Below are positions 10,226-19,114 of a DNA stretch of 64,000 nucleotides, piece by piece. Below the pieces are notes generated by a model that saw nothing but the letters and a program-made list of their open reading frames with translations, was not told the DNA's origin and did no database searches. Every line of letters begins with the position of its first letter. The stretch's first letter is position 1. The DNA is taken from contig NZ_CAKKMS010000001.1 in assembly GCF_918698245.1 (NCBI RefSeq), positions 620,001 to 684,000 of the forward strand, in the 5' to 3' direction. The position numbers and the translations under genes were made by a program. The stretch is from Pedobacter sp. Bi126 (GTDB lineage Bacteria > Bacteroidota > Bacteroidia > Sphingobacteriales > Sphingobacteriaceae).

Positions 10226-11659
10226 TTAGTTTCCATAATTCGGATTAAATTGAAGTTCAGCATCTGGAATTGGGAGTTTGTAGTCCGCTGGGGTCATGTT
10301 GATGTTGCGGAATTGCATTCTTAGTGCTTTAATGCGCTTATAGTAAAAAAACAACTGGCCTTCTGCATAAAATTCCTTCTGGTATTCCTTGGTGATTGCA
10401 GCTGTAAGATCGGTGGCTGTGAGCGTTGTTGCCAGATTGGAAAGCCCCCTGTTTTGGCGCACCGTATTTAAATACCCCACGCCTGCAGCTGGTGTTTCTG
10501 CAGTTTCAGCCAGGATGTAGTACATTTCTGAAAGACGTATACCCGGTACATACTGATCTAATAAATTATCGGTAATTGTAGTGGTAGCGGTTGAGGCTTG
10601 CCAGAACTTAGATGGGAACAAGCCTCCTCCATCCTGCTCTAAACGGTAAACGAACCTGATGTCTGTACCACCACCGGATGAAGTTTCGTACAGCGTAGCA
10701 AAATTAGCAGGAGTACGCGTAAGGGTTTGATCTACAGCACCTCTAAATCTGAAGTAACGCTGTACAGTTGGCAATATATCCCTAACCCTGATCATGAATA
10801 CCTGCTCATTGAAATATAGGCGGTCGCGTACCACCAATCCTGAGCTAATGGCACTTGCCGCAGCTTGAGTTACGAACGTATATTTACCCGAACTGATTAC
10901 TACATTTGCAGCGGCAGCAGCACCAGCTTTATCCCCACTGTATAATCTTATTCTTGCTTCCAGTGCTTTTACGCCGTAGTAATTTAACTTATTCCGTCTG
11001 CTCCTCAAATCGCTGGTTACAATCGGGTCAACCGCTAGCAACAGATCTGCAGCCTCTTTCAGATCGGCTAAAGCAAATTTGACCAAGTCAGCAGTTGTAG
11101 CAGGTATAATTGCGTTTTCGTTTACATCTTTTTTATAAGGGATGGCTTTTAAATTAGCACCCGCAGTATATTCAGGACCGAACATCCGTAATAAATCAAA
11201 ATGTATAAACGCCCTTAAAGCTAAGGCTTCACCGCGCAGCTGTGCATATGAATTATTGCTTAGTACAGAACGGTTTATTTCCGTATTTGCAATTATTTTA
11301 TTTGCTGCAGCAATTGCACTGTAACTCGAAGACCAGATGGCATTGGTGTATCCTACTACTTCCGTTGAAGCATAGTTTAGGAGTTGTGTTTGTTGCAGCG
11401 AAACACCTGCACTGGTATTGAGTGTTGAATAATTTTGTGCCAGGGCAGAAACGAAGCCCATAGAAAGGTTATCTCCGTAAAGATTGCTACCAGCCAATTG
11501 GCCGTATACGCCTGATAAAGCCTGTTGAAAACCAACTTCTGAAGTAAACAGCTGTTCTTCAGATAGACTCGTTTTGGGCTGTACATCCAAAAATTTCTTA
11601 CAACCGGAAAACACCGCACCTATTGCCAGAATTCCTATAATTAATATTGTTCTTTTCAT
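10226..11659 (-). CDS. SusD/RagB-family nutrient-binding lipoprotein
   Basis: This 477-residue lipoprotein has C20 in AVFSGC-KKFLDVQP, which is the typical SusD start. The N-terminal SusD-like region follows, with TPR-type helices (GEALALRAFIHFDLLRMFG), and the C-terminal RagB/SusD domain ends with YYILAETAE, LNTVRQNRGL and the usual YKLPIPDAELQFNPN tail. It is the surface lid that captures substrate and passes it to the SusC channel encoded 25 bases upstream. The neighbourhood holds no glycosidase, so the cargo may not be a glycan. Confidence 0.93.
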   Translation of the reverse strand: MKRTILIIGILAIGAVFSGCKKFLDVQPKTSLSEEQLFTSEVGFQQALSGVYGQLAGSNLYGDNLSMGFVSALAQNYSTLNTSAGVSLQQTQLLNYASTEVVGYTNAIWSSSYSAIAAANKIIANTEINRSVLSNNSYAQLRGEALALRAFIHFDLLRMFGPEYTAGANLKAIPYKKDVNENAIIPATTADLVKFALADLKEAADLLLAVDPIVTSDLRSRRNKLNYYGVKALEARIRLYSGDKAGAAAAANVVISSGKYTFVTQAAASAISSGLVVRDRLYFNEQVFMIRVRDILPTVQRYFRFRGAVDQTLTRTPANFATLYETSSGGGTDIRFVYRLEQDGGGLFPSKFWQASTATTTITDNLLDQYVPGIRLSEMYYILAETAETPAAGVGYLNTVRQNRGLSNLATTLTATDLTAAITKEYQKEFYAEGQLFFYYKRIKALRMQFRNINMTPADYKLPIPDAELQFNPNYGN

Positions 11660-11684
11660 TGGGATATGAATTTATCTTTTGAAT

Positions 11685-14600
11685 TTAAAATCTTGCACTT
11701 AAGCCGAATGTATATTCTCTGGCAAAAGGATTATCTGTACCACGTTCAATTTCAATGGAACTAAAGGTGCCCAGGTTGTTCGTAGTGGCACTAACACTAA
11801 GGTTTTGCAAGCCTAATTTTTTTACCAATGCGGTTTTAAATTGATAACTCAAATTAATTGAGCTGAGCTGAATGTTATTATCGCGTTGAACGAAGCGTGA
11901 AGTAAGCTTTGTTGGTGTCGGGAAGGTGGTAATCCTGCGGTATGGGCTCAAACTTCCAGGTCCCGTCCAACCTAGGTCGTACGCTCTTCGGTCTACGTTG
12001 TTGCGTGCATCAACGGCCTCTACCCGGTTTAATAACGTACTATTATACAGATCAGCACCATAATTATAATTGAAGCTAAAATTTAAGGCAAAACCTGCAT
12101 ATAGGAAGTTTGAATTGATGGCACCTGTCCACTTGGGGCGGGTATCACCAACATAGGTCTTGTCATTAACGTCCCACACAAAAGTTGGGGTACCATCTGC
12201 TTTCAGGTAAACTTCCTGGCCGGTAACGGGATCAATGCCTAGCGACCTTACCGCATAAATAGCCGTGGTCGACTGACCTTCAATGAACTGTGCATTTTCG
12301 GAAGTCTGATTGGCGTTATTTGTATTTAATGCGGCATTGAAGGCTTTAAGTTTACCAGAAAGTTCTTTCAATACAGATTTGTTAGTGGCGGCGTTTACAG
12401 AAACATTCCACTTTAAGCCTTTGCGAGGTTCAGACAGTATAGTATAGCCGAGGTCAAATTGCAATCCCCTATTTTGAATTTTACCTAAATTTTCGGTATA
12501 TGAAGGGAAACCGGTACTAGGTGCCAGCGAAACTGTAGTTAACGCATTCTGAGTTACTTCATTATAAAATTCTGCATTAAAAGTCAAACGGTTGTCCAGA
12601 AATGATGAAGCAATACCAATGTTCGACTTCAGTACTTGCTGCCAGCTCAGATTGGGATTGCCAAGTGCACCGGGAAAAGCTCCTACCTCGCCGAAATAAC
12701 CGGTGGACGTACCCAGATTGTACCTGAATTGTGCGGCGTAAGGATCTTGTACAGATGTACCTGTAGAACCGTAACTACCGCGAATCCTCAACAAGTTAAT
12801 TATTCTGCTATCCTTAAGGAATTGTTCATTATGTATGTTCCATCCTAAACCTGCAGACCAAAAATTACCAAATTTATTATTCTCTCCATAAGCAGAAGAG
12901 CCATCTCTTGTATAAGTAAAATCGGTAAAATACCGGTTATCATAAGAGTAGTTTGCAGTTCCTGTATAAGAAAGATTGTTAATTGTACTTTCAGTTCCGG
13001 TAGGCCTGCTGTTCAAATATTGTGCAGCAAACAAGATATTGTCCAGACGATCGAATGGGAAACCCTGCGTAGATACATTATATGAATTTAAGCTTGTACT
13101 GGCCAGCCTGAATCCTGCATATACAGTAATACCATGTTTTCCAAAATTCTTGTTGTAGTTCACAGAGCCTGTTCCGTCCATGGTAAAGGCATCACTGTTA
13201 TCTTTCGAATAGGTACCTCGTGCACTTAAATCTGCGATTCCATTGAAACGGCTATCTAATGCGGAATAGAAATTATCTATTGTTCCGTTCACTTTTGTGA
13301 TTCCAAGTGCGCCATTGAACCATAGTGATTTACTAAAGTCGTAACGTACAGTGGTATTGTTTCTTAAATTAAAGTTCTTATTTCTGTTGTTAATGGTGTT
13401 ATAATTAATATCCATTAACGGGTTTAAGACTACAGAACTTCCTACACCGAAGCCCAAATCGATGTTTTCCAAGTACTTGTTTACATTACCGTTTTCATCG
13501 TAAGGTTTCCAGTACGGATTCAGATCCAGGTACTGACTAAATTCCCCATAAGGCGAATCATTAGAAATGACCTGAGTTGCAATCGTATTGTTTTGGAACG
13601 TTAATTTATTGGTTTTATAACTCAGCGTAAAACTTCCCGAATAATTTTTCCTGTCCTGTTCCTTCATTACGCCCTGTAAAAAATTCCCACTAAAAGTAAG
13701 GTTGAAAGTTAGAGACTGGTCGCCCCCACGTAATGAAAGGTTGGTTCTGTTGTTGATTCCTGTTTGAACAGGAATAGATTTCCAGTCTGTATTAACACCG
13801 CTCACCACTGCTTTATATCGTTCGGCATTAATGGCTTGCCCTCTATAACTGTTGAGAAAACCGACACGACGTTCGAAATCCAATTTTTCTTCCGCATTCA
13901 GCATATGGTAAACGGAAAGATCAGGAGATGATAAAGTGAAGTTATTGGTAATGGAAACTTCTACTTTTCCTCTCGGAGGAAGAATTGTTGTAACGACCAT
14001 CACACCGTTACCGCCACGAGAGCCATACATTGCAGTGGCCGAAGCATCCTTTAATAAAGTTACCGAGGCAATCTGATTCATGTCCAGGTCTACAATTGCC
14101 TGTAAAGAAACCTGAAATCCGTCAAGAATGAATAATGGCGTATTTGGGTTGCCAACAAGCTCCGAACCCAGGGTTGGATAAGACGTTTGCCCACGCATGG
14201 TCACTTCCGGAAGCGCGTTGATATTCCCGCCTATCTTGTTATTGGGGATCATTCTGAAAGATGGATCAAGGGCAGCAATGCCGGCAAAGATATTTACGGG
14301 ACTCACCGCCTTAAGCTCGGCAGCAGTTATGGTTTTGGCAGCTCCGGTGTAGGTACTTACCTTCCGGTCAACCATCCCTGTAATTACCATCTCATTTAGC
14401 GTAACCTGATTCTCCTCCATGTAAATGGTATAATTCGAATTAGGTGAGATGGGTACATCAACGGTTTTATAACCTACAAATCTGAACTCCAAAGAGGTTG
14501 CACCTGCTGATATACTGATAGTAAATTTTCCATTTTTATCCGTCTGAACGGTAGACTTTGTTCCCTTGATCGACACTGTAACACCCGGGATGGGCTTGCG

Positions 14601-15005
14601 TTCTTTGGCATCGCCTACAAAACCGGAAATGATTTCCTGCCTGGCCAGCTCACTTGCTTTGATGACCACAGTTTTGTTACGGATAACAAAATCCAGGTTT
14701 TGCGCTGCAAAAATCTGGTTAAGTACAGCAGACAATTCTACATCTTTAACATTGATGGTTACTGGCGACGAATTTTCCAACAAATTGTCCGTATAAAAAA
14801 AATTGTAACCCGTCTGTTGGTTAAGTTCTTTGAAGACAGATCGGAGTGAAGCATTCGACTTGGTTAAGGTCACTTTTTGGGCAAAGCTCGACGCACTCAC
14901 CTGCAAAAAGCACGCTATTATAATTACGATGGTTAAGCGCATAGTTAGCAATAATTTAAGGTACAGCCGTTTAGGCATACCAAATTTCCTTGAATTTTGA
15001 TACAT
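11685..15005 (-). CDS. SusC/RagA TonB-dependent transporter with STN signalling domain
   Basis: This 1,106-residue outer-membrane protein has a long pre-signal segment starting MYQNSRKFGMPKR, then a signal peptide ending SASSFAQ. A secretin/TonB short N-terminal (STN) domain follows (about 45-115), then a carboxypeptidase-regulatory-like domain (about 125-200), a plug (about 210-340, with LKDASATAMYGSRGGNGV) and a beta-barrel ending LSARF. The STN domain is the piece that talks to FecR anti-sigma factors, which fits the fecR and sigma genes just upstream. It would import a ligand with SusD using TonB energy and report occupancy to the nucleus of its own regulation. The ligand is unknown. Confidence 0.94.
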   Translation of the reverse strand: MYQNSRKFGMPKRLYLKLLLTMRLTIVIIIACFLQVSASSFAQKVTLTKSNASLRSVFKELNQQTGYNFFYTDNLLENSSPVTINVKDVELSAVLNQIFAAQNLDFVIRNKTVVIKASELARQEIISGFVGDAKERKPIPGVTVSIKGTKSTVQTDKNGKFTISISAGATSLEFRFVGYKTVDVPISPNSNYTIYMEENQVTLNEMVITGMVDRKVSTYTGAAKTITAAELKAVSPVNIFAGIAALDPSFRMIPNNKIGGNINALPEVTMRGQTSYPTLGSELVGNPNTPLFILDGFQVSLQAIVDLDMNQIASVTLLKDASATAMYGSRGGNGVMVVTTILPPRGKVEVSITNNFTLSSPDLSVYHMLNAEEKLDFERRVGFLNSYRGQAINAERYKAVVSGVNTDWKSIPVQTGINNRTNLSLRGGDQSLTFNLTFSGNFLQGVMKEQDRKNYSGSFTLSYKTNKLTFQNNTIATQVISNDSPYGEFSQYLDLNPYWKPYDENGNVNKYLENIDLGFGVGSSVVLNPLMDINYNTINNRNKNFNLRNNTTVRYDFSKSLWFNGALGITKVNGTIDNFYSALDSRFNGIADLSARGTYSKDNSDAFTMDGTGSVNYNKNFGKHGITVYAGFRLASTSLNSYNVSTQGFPFDRLDNILFAAQYLNSRPTGTESTINNLSYTGTANYSYDNRYFTDFTYTRDGSSAYGENNKFGNFWSAGLGWNIHNEQFLKDSRIINLLRIRGSYGSTGTSVQDPYAAQFRYNLGTSTGYFGEVGAFPGALGNPNLSWQQVLKSNIGIASSFLDNRLTFNAEFYNEVTQNALTTVSLAPSTGFPSYTENLGKIQNRGLQFDLGYTILSEPRKGLKWNVSVNAATNKSVLKELSGKLKAFNAALNTNNANQTSENAQFIEGQSTTAIYAVRSLGIDPVTGQEVYLKADGTPTFVWDVNDKTYVGDTRPKWTGAINSNFLYAGFALNFSFNYNYGADLYNSTLLNRVEAVDARNNVDRRAYDLGWTGPGSLSPYRRITTFPTPTKLTSRFVQRDNNIQLSSINLSYQFKTALVKKLGLQNLSVSATTNNLGTFSSIEIERGTDNPFAREYTFGLSARF

Positions 15006-15101
15006 TAGTAGTCGGTTTGGTTAAGCAGCCTCTTTTGCGTTGGACCGTACAGAGGACTGCGGTTATTAGTTTGATTTTTAATTGAATGTTCCAAACTTTT
15101 G

Positions 15102-15130
15102 CCAGGTCCTGATGGCTAATCAGGGCCTGG
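15102..15130. promoter_or_regulatory. Hairpin between fecR and susC
   Basis: A 12-bp stem, arms 15102-15113 (CCAGGTCCTGAT) and 15119-15130 (ATCAGGGCCTGG) with a 5-base loop, has a single G-T type mismatch. It lies in the 210-base gap between fecR and susC. On the minus strand it is not followed by a T-run, so it is more likely an attenuator, RNA-stability or processing element that separates low regulator expression from high transporter expression than a full terminator. Confidence 0.6.
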
Positions 15131-15215
15131 TTTCGTTCAACATGTCTTGAGTTAGTGTAATCTTTTCTTCATTTGGTTGGTTTAAGGTTAGTATTCTATT
15201 AATAGTTTAGTTTGT

Positions 15216-16409
15216 TTATTTTGATACATACACGGTTCGTCCTTTTACATCGAAATGGGCTTCCCCTGTTGACTCGACGATTTCAAGTACTTTTGACAGT
15301 TTATCAAATCTTGACACTTTGCCGCTGAAACGCTGGGTGGTTTTTTCACCAACGTAAACAACCTCCAAATTATACCATCGACTGATCATTTTCATGATTG
15401 TTTCAATGTGCTCACTTTCGACTACAAATTCATTGTTTTTCCAGGCAACAGCCAGATCGGTATCCGTTTCAATAATCTTTATTTTACCAGCGGATAACCT
15501 TGCTTGTTGCCCTGGTCTTAGCAATTTGTAGTTACCCGATGCTGAGAGCTTCACGCTTCCTTCCAGCAAGGTGGTTTTTTCTATTTCATCATCAGCATAA
15601 CTGCTGATGTTAAAATGAGTTCCCAATACTTCTACTTCCTGCCGGTCTGTCTTTACAATAAATGGATGTTGCTTATCCTTAGCCACTTCAAAATATCCTT
15701 CACCACTAAGGGTAACTACCCGTTTTCCGTTTTCAATGAGGGAGGTGGTATAGGTGAGGCTGGAAGCGGCATTTAAATATACAAGCGATCCGTCGGGCAA
15801 CCGCACCTGATAGGTTTCGCCACGGGCGGTAGACAAGGTATTGGATGCATTTGGATCCGAAACCTTTTCACTAACTCGATACACCAATTTGCCATCGCCT
15901 GATTTAGTGATCACTATTCCTGATTCCCTTCCTATTTCACCTTTGGATGCATTGGCTAAACTAATTTTCCTTCCATTTGCCAGAGTAAGTGTAGCGCCAA
16001 AATCCCCTGGTTTGATATCATGTACAGTTGTTACAGGGACAGTGGCAACCTTTTCGGATTGGTTATTAAAGAAATAAACACCGATGTATACTACGGCCAA
16101 AACGGCAGCAACAGCAGCGATTTGTAACCAAAGTTTAAGTGTTTTATTTTTACCTTCAGGTACGGCTTGTGCTGATTCATGTATCTGAACAAACAGATCC
16201 CGGTCTACCTTAGCCAGTACCCCGGCAATGGCAGGATCGGTTTCATAACGTTCGTCCTCAATTTCTAAAACGCCGATAATGAGATCTTTCAACACTTCCT
16301 GATCTTCATCAAGCTGAAAATACCTCATCAGACGCTGTGTTTCTTCAAGACTACAGCTATTATTAAGGTATTTTTTGAAGAGAATATGGAGTTGATCGGA
16401 TGGCTTCAA
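15216..16409 (-). CDS. FecR-family anti-sigma factor
   Basis: This 397-residue inner-membrane protein has a cytoplasmic N-terminal part (about 1-90), one membrane segment (about 93-114, WLQIAAVAAVLAVVYIGV) and a periplasmic FecR domain (about 185-285, with RGETYQVRLPDGSLVYLNAASSL). A C-terminal DUF4974/STN-like domain follows (about 315-395). It should hold the neighbouring sigma factor inactive until the STN domain of the SusC protein signals ligand. It starts 95 bases after the sigma gene. Its partner transporter lies 210 bases further on, after a hairpin. Confidence 0.94.
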   Translation of the reverse strand: MKPSDQLHILFKKYLNNSCSLEETQRLMRYFQLDEDQEVLKDLIIGVLEIEDERYETDPAIAGVLAKVDRDLFVQIHESAQAVPEGKNKTLKLWLQIAAVAAVLAVVYIGVYFFNNQSEKVATVPVTTVHDIKPGDFGATLTLANGRKISLANASKGEIGRESGIVITKSGDGKLVYRVSEKVSDPNASNTLSTARGETYQVRLPDGSLVYLNAASSLTYTTSLIENGKRVVTLSGEGYFEVAKDKQHPFIVKTDRQEVEVLGTHFNISSYADDEIEKTTLLEGSVKLSASGNYKLLRPGQQARLSAGKIKIIETDTDLAVAWKNNEFVVESEHIETIMKMISRWYNLEVVYVGEKTTQRFSGKVSRFDKLSKVLEIVESTGEAHFDVKGRTVYVSK

Positions 16410-16504
16410 GGTTCAATTTTTACAGCTAATACGGAGCTAAGCAAAAATATCCTTAGTCGGTTAATAAAAAATTAACAATTAATTTCCAAAATTAACGATC
16501 ACCA

Positions 16505-17104
16505 TCAAAAGCCTTTGAATAAAATACCTAAAACGATCGAAATGGTAAGTGTTGGAGAATCCCTAAAATACGTTTTAAGAAACCTATTGGCTTGCAGCAT
16601 GTGGCTACTGATGGTTTTGGCACTAATGCCCATAATCTCCTCTACTTCTTTATAAGATTTACCCTCTAATTTACAGAGTGTAAATACCATTTTACGCTGA
16701 GGGGGCATCAGATTTATGGCGTTCTGCAATTTTTGGGCATCTTCTTTACTCAGCATATCTTCTTCAACATGAAGATAAAGCTCTGAACTTGAAGCAACTA
16801 TTTTAGTCAGTAAACGTTTGTCTTTTGCCACTTTCCGAAAATAATCATGCACCAGGTTTTCCGCTATACGAAAGAGATATGATTTAAATGACTTTTCGGG
16901 ATCAATCTGTGTCCGCACTTCCCATATTTTAAAAAAAAGCTCCTGCAGCATTTCTTTTACCAGGTCGTCAGATTTGAGAAGTTTGAATAAATTTCCGGCA
17001 ATCCGGAATTTATAGTTATTGTATAGTATTTCAAATGCACGCTCATCACCGTTTTTCAATTGAAGCAATAAAGACTTTTCATCCGTGTGATTAATGTTGA
17101 CCAT
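16505..17104 (-). CDS. ECF RNA polymerase sigma-70 factor
   Basis: This 199-residue sigma factor has sigma region 2 (about 22-90, including FEILYNNYKFRI and FKSYLFRIAENLVHDYFRK) and sigma region 4 with its helix-turn-helix (about 125-172, including LEGKSYKEVEEIMGISAKTISSH). Length and layout match the Bacteroidota ECF type paired with FecR. It would direct RNA polymerase to the transporter promoter when released. It is the first gene of the leftward sigma-fecR-susCD cluster. The region upstream carries dispersed repeats. Confidence 0.94.
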   Translation of the reverse strand: MVNINHTDEKSLLLQLKNGDERAFEILYNNYKFRIAGNLFKLLKSDDLVKEMLQELFFKIWEVRTQIDPEKSFKSYLFRIAENLVHDYFRKVAKDKRLLTKIVASSSELYLHVEEDMLSKEDAQKLQNAINLMPPQRKMVFTLCKLEGKSYKEVEEIMGISAKTISSHMLQANRFLKTYFRDSPTLTISIVLGILFKGF

Positions 17105-17258
17105 TCGTCCGACAAATATACATTAACTTAAAAATACAAGGTAATAATAATTTCGGGGAAACGCCATTGGCATATATTTCAATGAATACTTACAGGATAT
17201 TTATTTGCCAGGGTTTTGGTGATTAATGTTTTATCATAAGACAAATCCTATAGAAAGG

Positions 17259-17426
17259 TCGTCATTGCGAGGAACAAAGATAACCGAACGAAGCGAGCTC
17301 ATGAATGCCTTTAAAAACAACTGCAAAAATGAATAATCTTAATGCGCACGCTGGTAGCGATCGTTGTAAGATTGCTTCGTCGGCTGAAAAAGCCTTCTCG
17401 CAATGACGATTCTTCGCAGCCTATCA
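17259..17426. repeat. REP-like dispersed inverted-repeat element, copy 1
   Basis: Perfect 13-bp arms TCGTCATTGCGAG (17259-17271) and CTCGCAATGACGA (17397-17409) bound the element. The right arm continues into ATGACGATTCTTC (17403-17415) and CCTATCA (17420-17426), both also found beside the hairpin at 40433-40491. The interior includes further palindromic pieces (GCTTCGTCGGCTGAAAAAGC). It lies wholly between genes, as REP or MITE-type repeats do. Confidence 0.75.
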
Positions 17427-17489
17427 CTGCAAAAAAAACGTCTCTCTCATCTATTTTGATTTTTATAAAATAAATTACCCCCTCTTCGT

Positions 17490-17513
17490 AGGAGTCCTTT
17501 GGAAAGGATGACA
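17490..17513. repeat. Short dispersed repeat, family 2
   Basis: AGGAGTCCTTTGG at 17490-17502, continuing GAAAGGATGAC, matches the reverse complement of CCAAAGGACTCCT at 29408-29420 and its flank (GACAGACTGAC). Both copies lie in intergenic gaps, which points to a dispersed repeat and not a protein-coding match. Confidence 0.6.
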
Positions 17514-17542
17514 AATCTATATTTAAGATACAACCTCTTACA

Positions 17543-19057
17543 CTATTTTAATTGCTTCTCGTCAATCTTTGACAGAGAAAGACTGCTTAACTTCCTAACG
17601 GCTTTGCTCTGAATCTTGATTGTTTTAATAGCACTATCCGGAAAAAAGATATCTGTCATCACAGTTAATCCGTTATCAGCAAAAAGTTCTATAGATGCTA
17701 CATCCAGGATCAAGCTAATATTGATTTTCTTATCGGCCAGTAACCTGGGCGCACTATGTTTTTTTGCAAATCCTTTTTCAAATGATGTTTCGCCAGATAG
17801 TGTCCGGTCGATAAAGTAACTGTTGTTCTTTTTGTCGTAGCCTATAATCAGCTTTTGTCCTTTAACGTTCGATAATATAATATTGAAGTCGCTGGTATTT
17901 TCAAGGCTAAGATCGAGTTTGAACTTTCCATCCAGAGCTTTGGCATATGCAGAAAGGTCAATCTCCTTATCAATAATAACAGGTCCTTTCTTATAAACAG
18001 GCTTTAATGATGGCGAAATTTCCTTTACAGGTAATGAACGAAGATAATAATCTCCATCTACACTTGCGAGCGATAAATCTCTGGCAATTGTTGTAGCGCC
18101 GCGCCAGGCCTTGGTAGGCACCTGGTTGGCATACTGCCAGTTGTTCATCCAACCAAGGAATATCTTCCTGTCGCCAGTGTTAGACCAGGTAACCCCTGCA
18201 TAATTATCGGTTCCATAATCCACCCATTTCTCTTTTGTAGAATTTGGCACGAATTTATTCCCATCAAAGTTTCCTGTAAAGTATTGGGTTGCAGAACCTC
18301 CGTTAGGGCCTCCGGGATTGATGCTTACTAAAAGCACCCATACCGTTTTACCATTGCTTTTGAGTGGAAATAGATCCGGGCATTCCCAAACCCCACCATG
18401 GGCGCCCAGGTTGGCTCCAAAATCACTTTCGCGTTTCCAGGCTTTAAGATCTGGAGCGGAATAGAAAGTTATCCTGTCCTTTGTTGCTAAAGTCATGATC
18501 CATTTTTTGCCTTGCTCATACCACATTACCTTGGGATCCCTGAAATCACTTATCCCGGGGTTTGGAAGCACAGGGTTACCCTTATATTTAGTCCACGTTT
18601 TACCTTCATCATTACTATAAGCAATACTCTGGTATTGGTGCAGACCAGTCTTGGCCTCTTCGATTTTCTGGTTATGATGCGTAAATATTGCAACCATAGC
18701 ATTTTTGCCAAATCCTGCGGTATTGTCTTTATCAATTACGATACTTCCAGAAAAAATAGTGCCCAGGCTATCTGGATAAAGTGCTATGGGCTTTTCCTCC
18801 CAGTTAAAGAAATCTTGGGTTGTCGCATGTCCCCAGTGCATAGGTCCCCAGGTTGTACCTCCGGGATGATACTGAAAGAAAAGATGGTAAACGCCATTAT
18901 AATACACCATTCCGTTAGGATCATTCATCCAATGTGCCTTTGGTGAGAAATGGAAAGCTGGCCTGTATTTTTCGCCTCCTGTAGATTGAGCTTTAGAACC
19001 GACAGAAAATAGGCAAAAAAGCAAAAAGAATATCGATCTTATAGATTTGTTTTTCAT
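17543..19057 (-). CDS. GH32 secreted fructan hydrolase (levanase/inulinase type)
   Basis: This 504-residue enzyme has a type I signal peptide (residues 1-23, ending GSKAQ) and a GH32 five-bladed propeller (about 30-345). It carries the nucleophile D46 in WMNDPNG, D174 in FRDPK (transition-state stabiliser) and the acid/base E225 in WECPD. A C-terminal beta-sandwich follows (about 365-500). It cleaves beta-fructosyl links in fructans or sucrose-type sugars. With no lipobox it is probably periplasmic, acting after SusCD import; that location is inferred. It is the last gene of the fructan operon, 57 bases after susD. Whether it prefers beta-2,1 or beta-2,6 links cannot be read from the sequence. 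Confidence 0.95.
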   Translation of the reverse strand: MKNKSIRSIFFLLFCLFSVGSKAQSTGGEKYRPAFHFSPKAHWMNDPNGMVYYNGVYHLFFQYHPGGTTWGPMHWGHATTQDFFNWEEKPIALYPDSLGTIFSGSIVIDKDNTAGFGKNAMVAIFTHHNQKIEEAKTGLHQYQSIAYSNDEGKTWTKYKGNPVLPNPGISDFRDPKVMWYEQGKKWIMTLATKDRITFYSAPDLKAWKRESDFGANLGAHGGVWECPDLFPLKSNGKTVWVLLVSINPGGPNGGSATQYFTGNFDGNKFVPNSTKEKWVDYGTDNYAGVTWSNTGDRKIFLGWMNNWQYANQVPTKAWRGATTIARDLSLASVDGDYYLRSLPVKEISPSLKPVYKKGPVIIDKEIDLSAYAKALDGKFKLDLSLENTSDFNIILSNVKGQKLIIGYDKKNNSYFIDRTLSGETSFEKGFAKKHSAPRLLADKKINISLILDVASIELFADNGLTVMTDIFFPDSAIKTIKIQSKAVRKLSSLSLSKIDEKQLK

Positions 19058-19114
19058 GTTGTATTTTTAAAATTTAACAAATATCCAGGGAAGGCTCCCT
19101 GGACATTAGAAATA

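Larger units (their letters stand above)
17105..17542. other. Intergenic region with dispersed repeats between sigma and GH32 genes
   Basis: No gene is supported. The stretch holds the promoter of the sigma gene at its left end, a large inverted-repeat element (17259-17409 plus conserved flank to about 17426) and a second repeat type at 17490-17513. The minus-strand reading frame across 17311-17514 consists mostly of repeat sequence and is not a believable gene. Confidence 0.6.

Noticed and set aside
17311..17514. Minus-strand frame of 67 codons upstream of GH32
   Set aside because: It is composed largely of two dispersed repeat sequences, with no signal or domain features.
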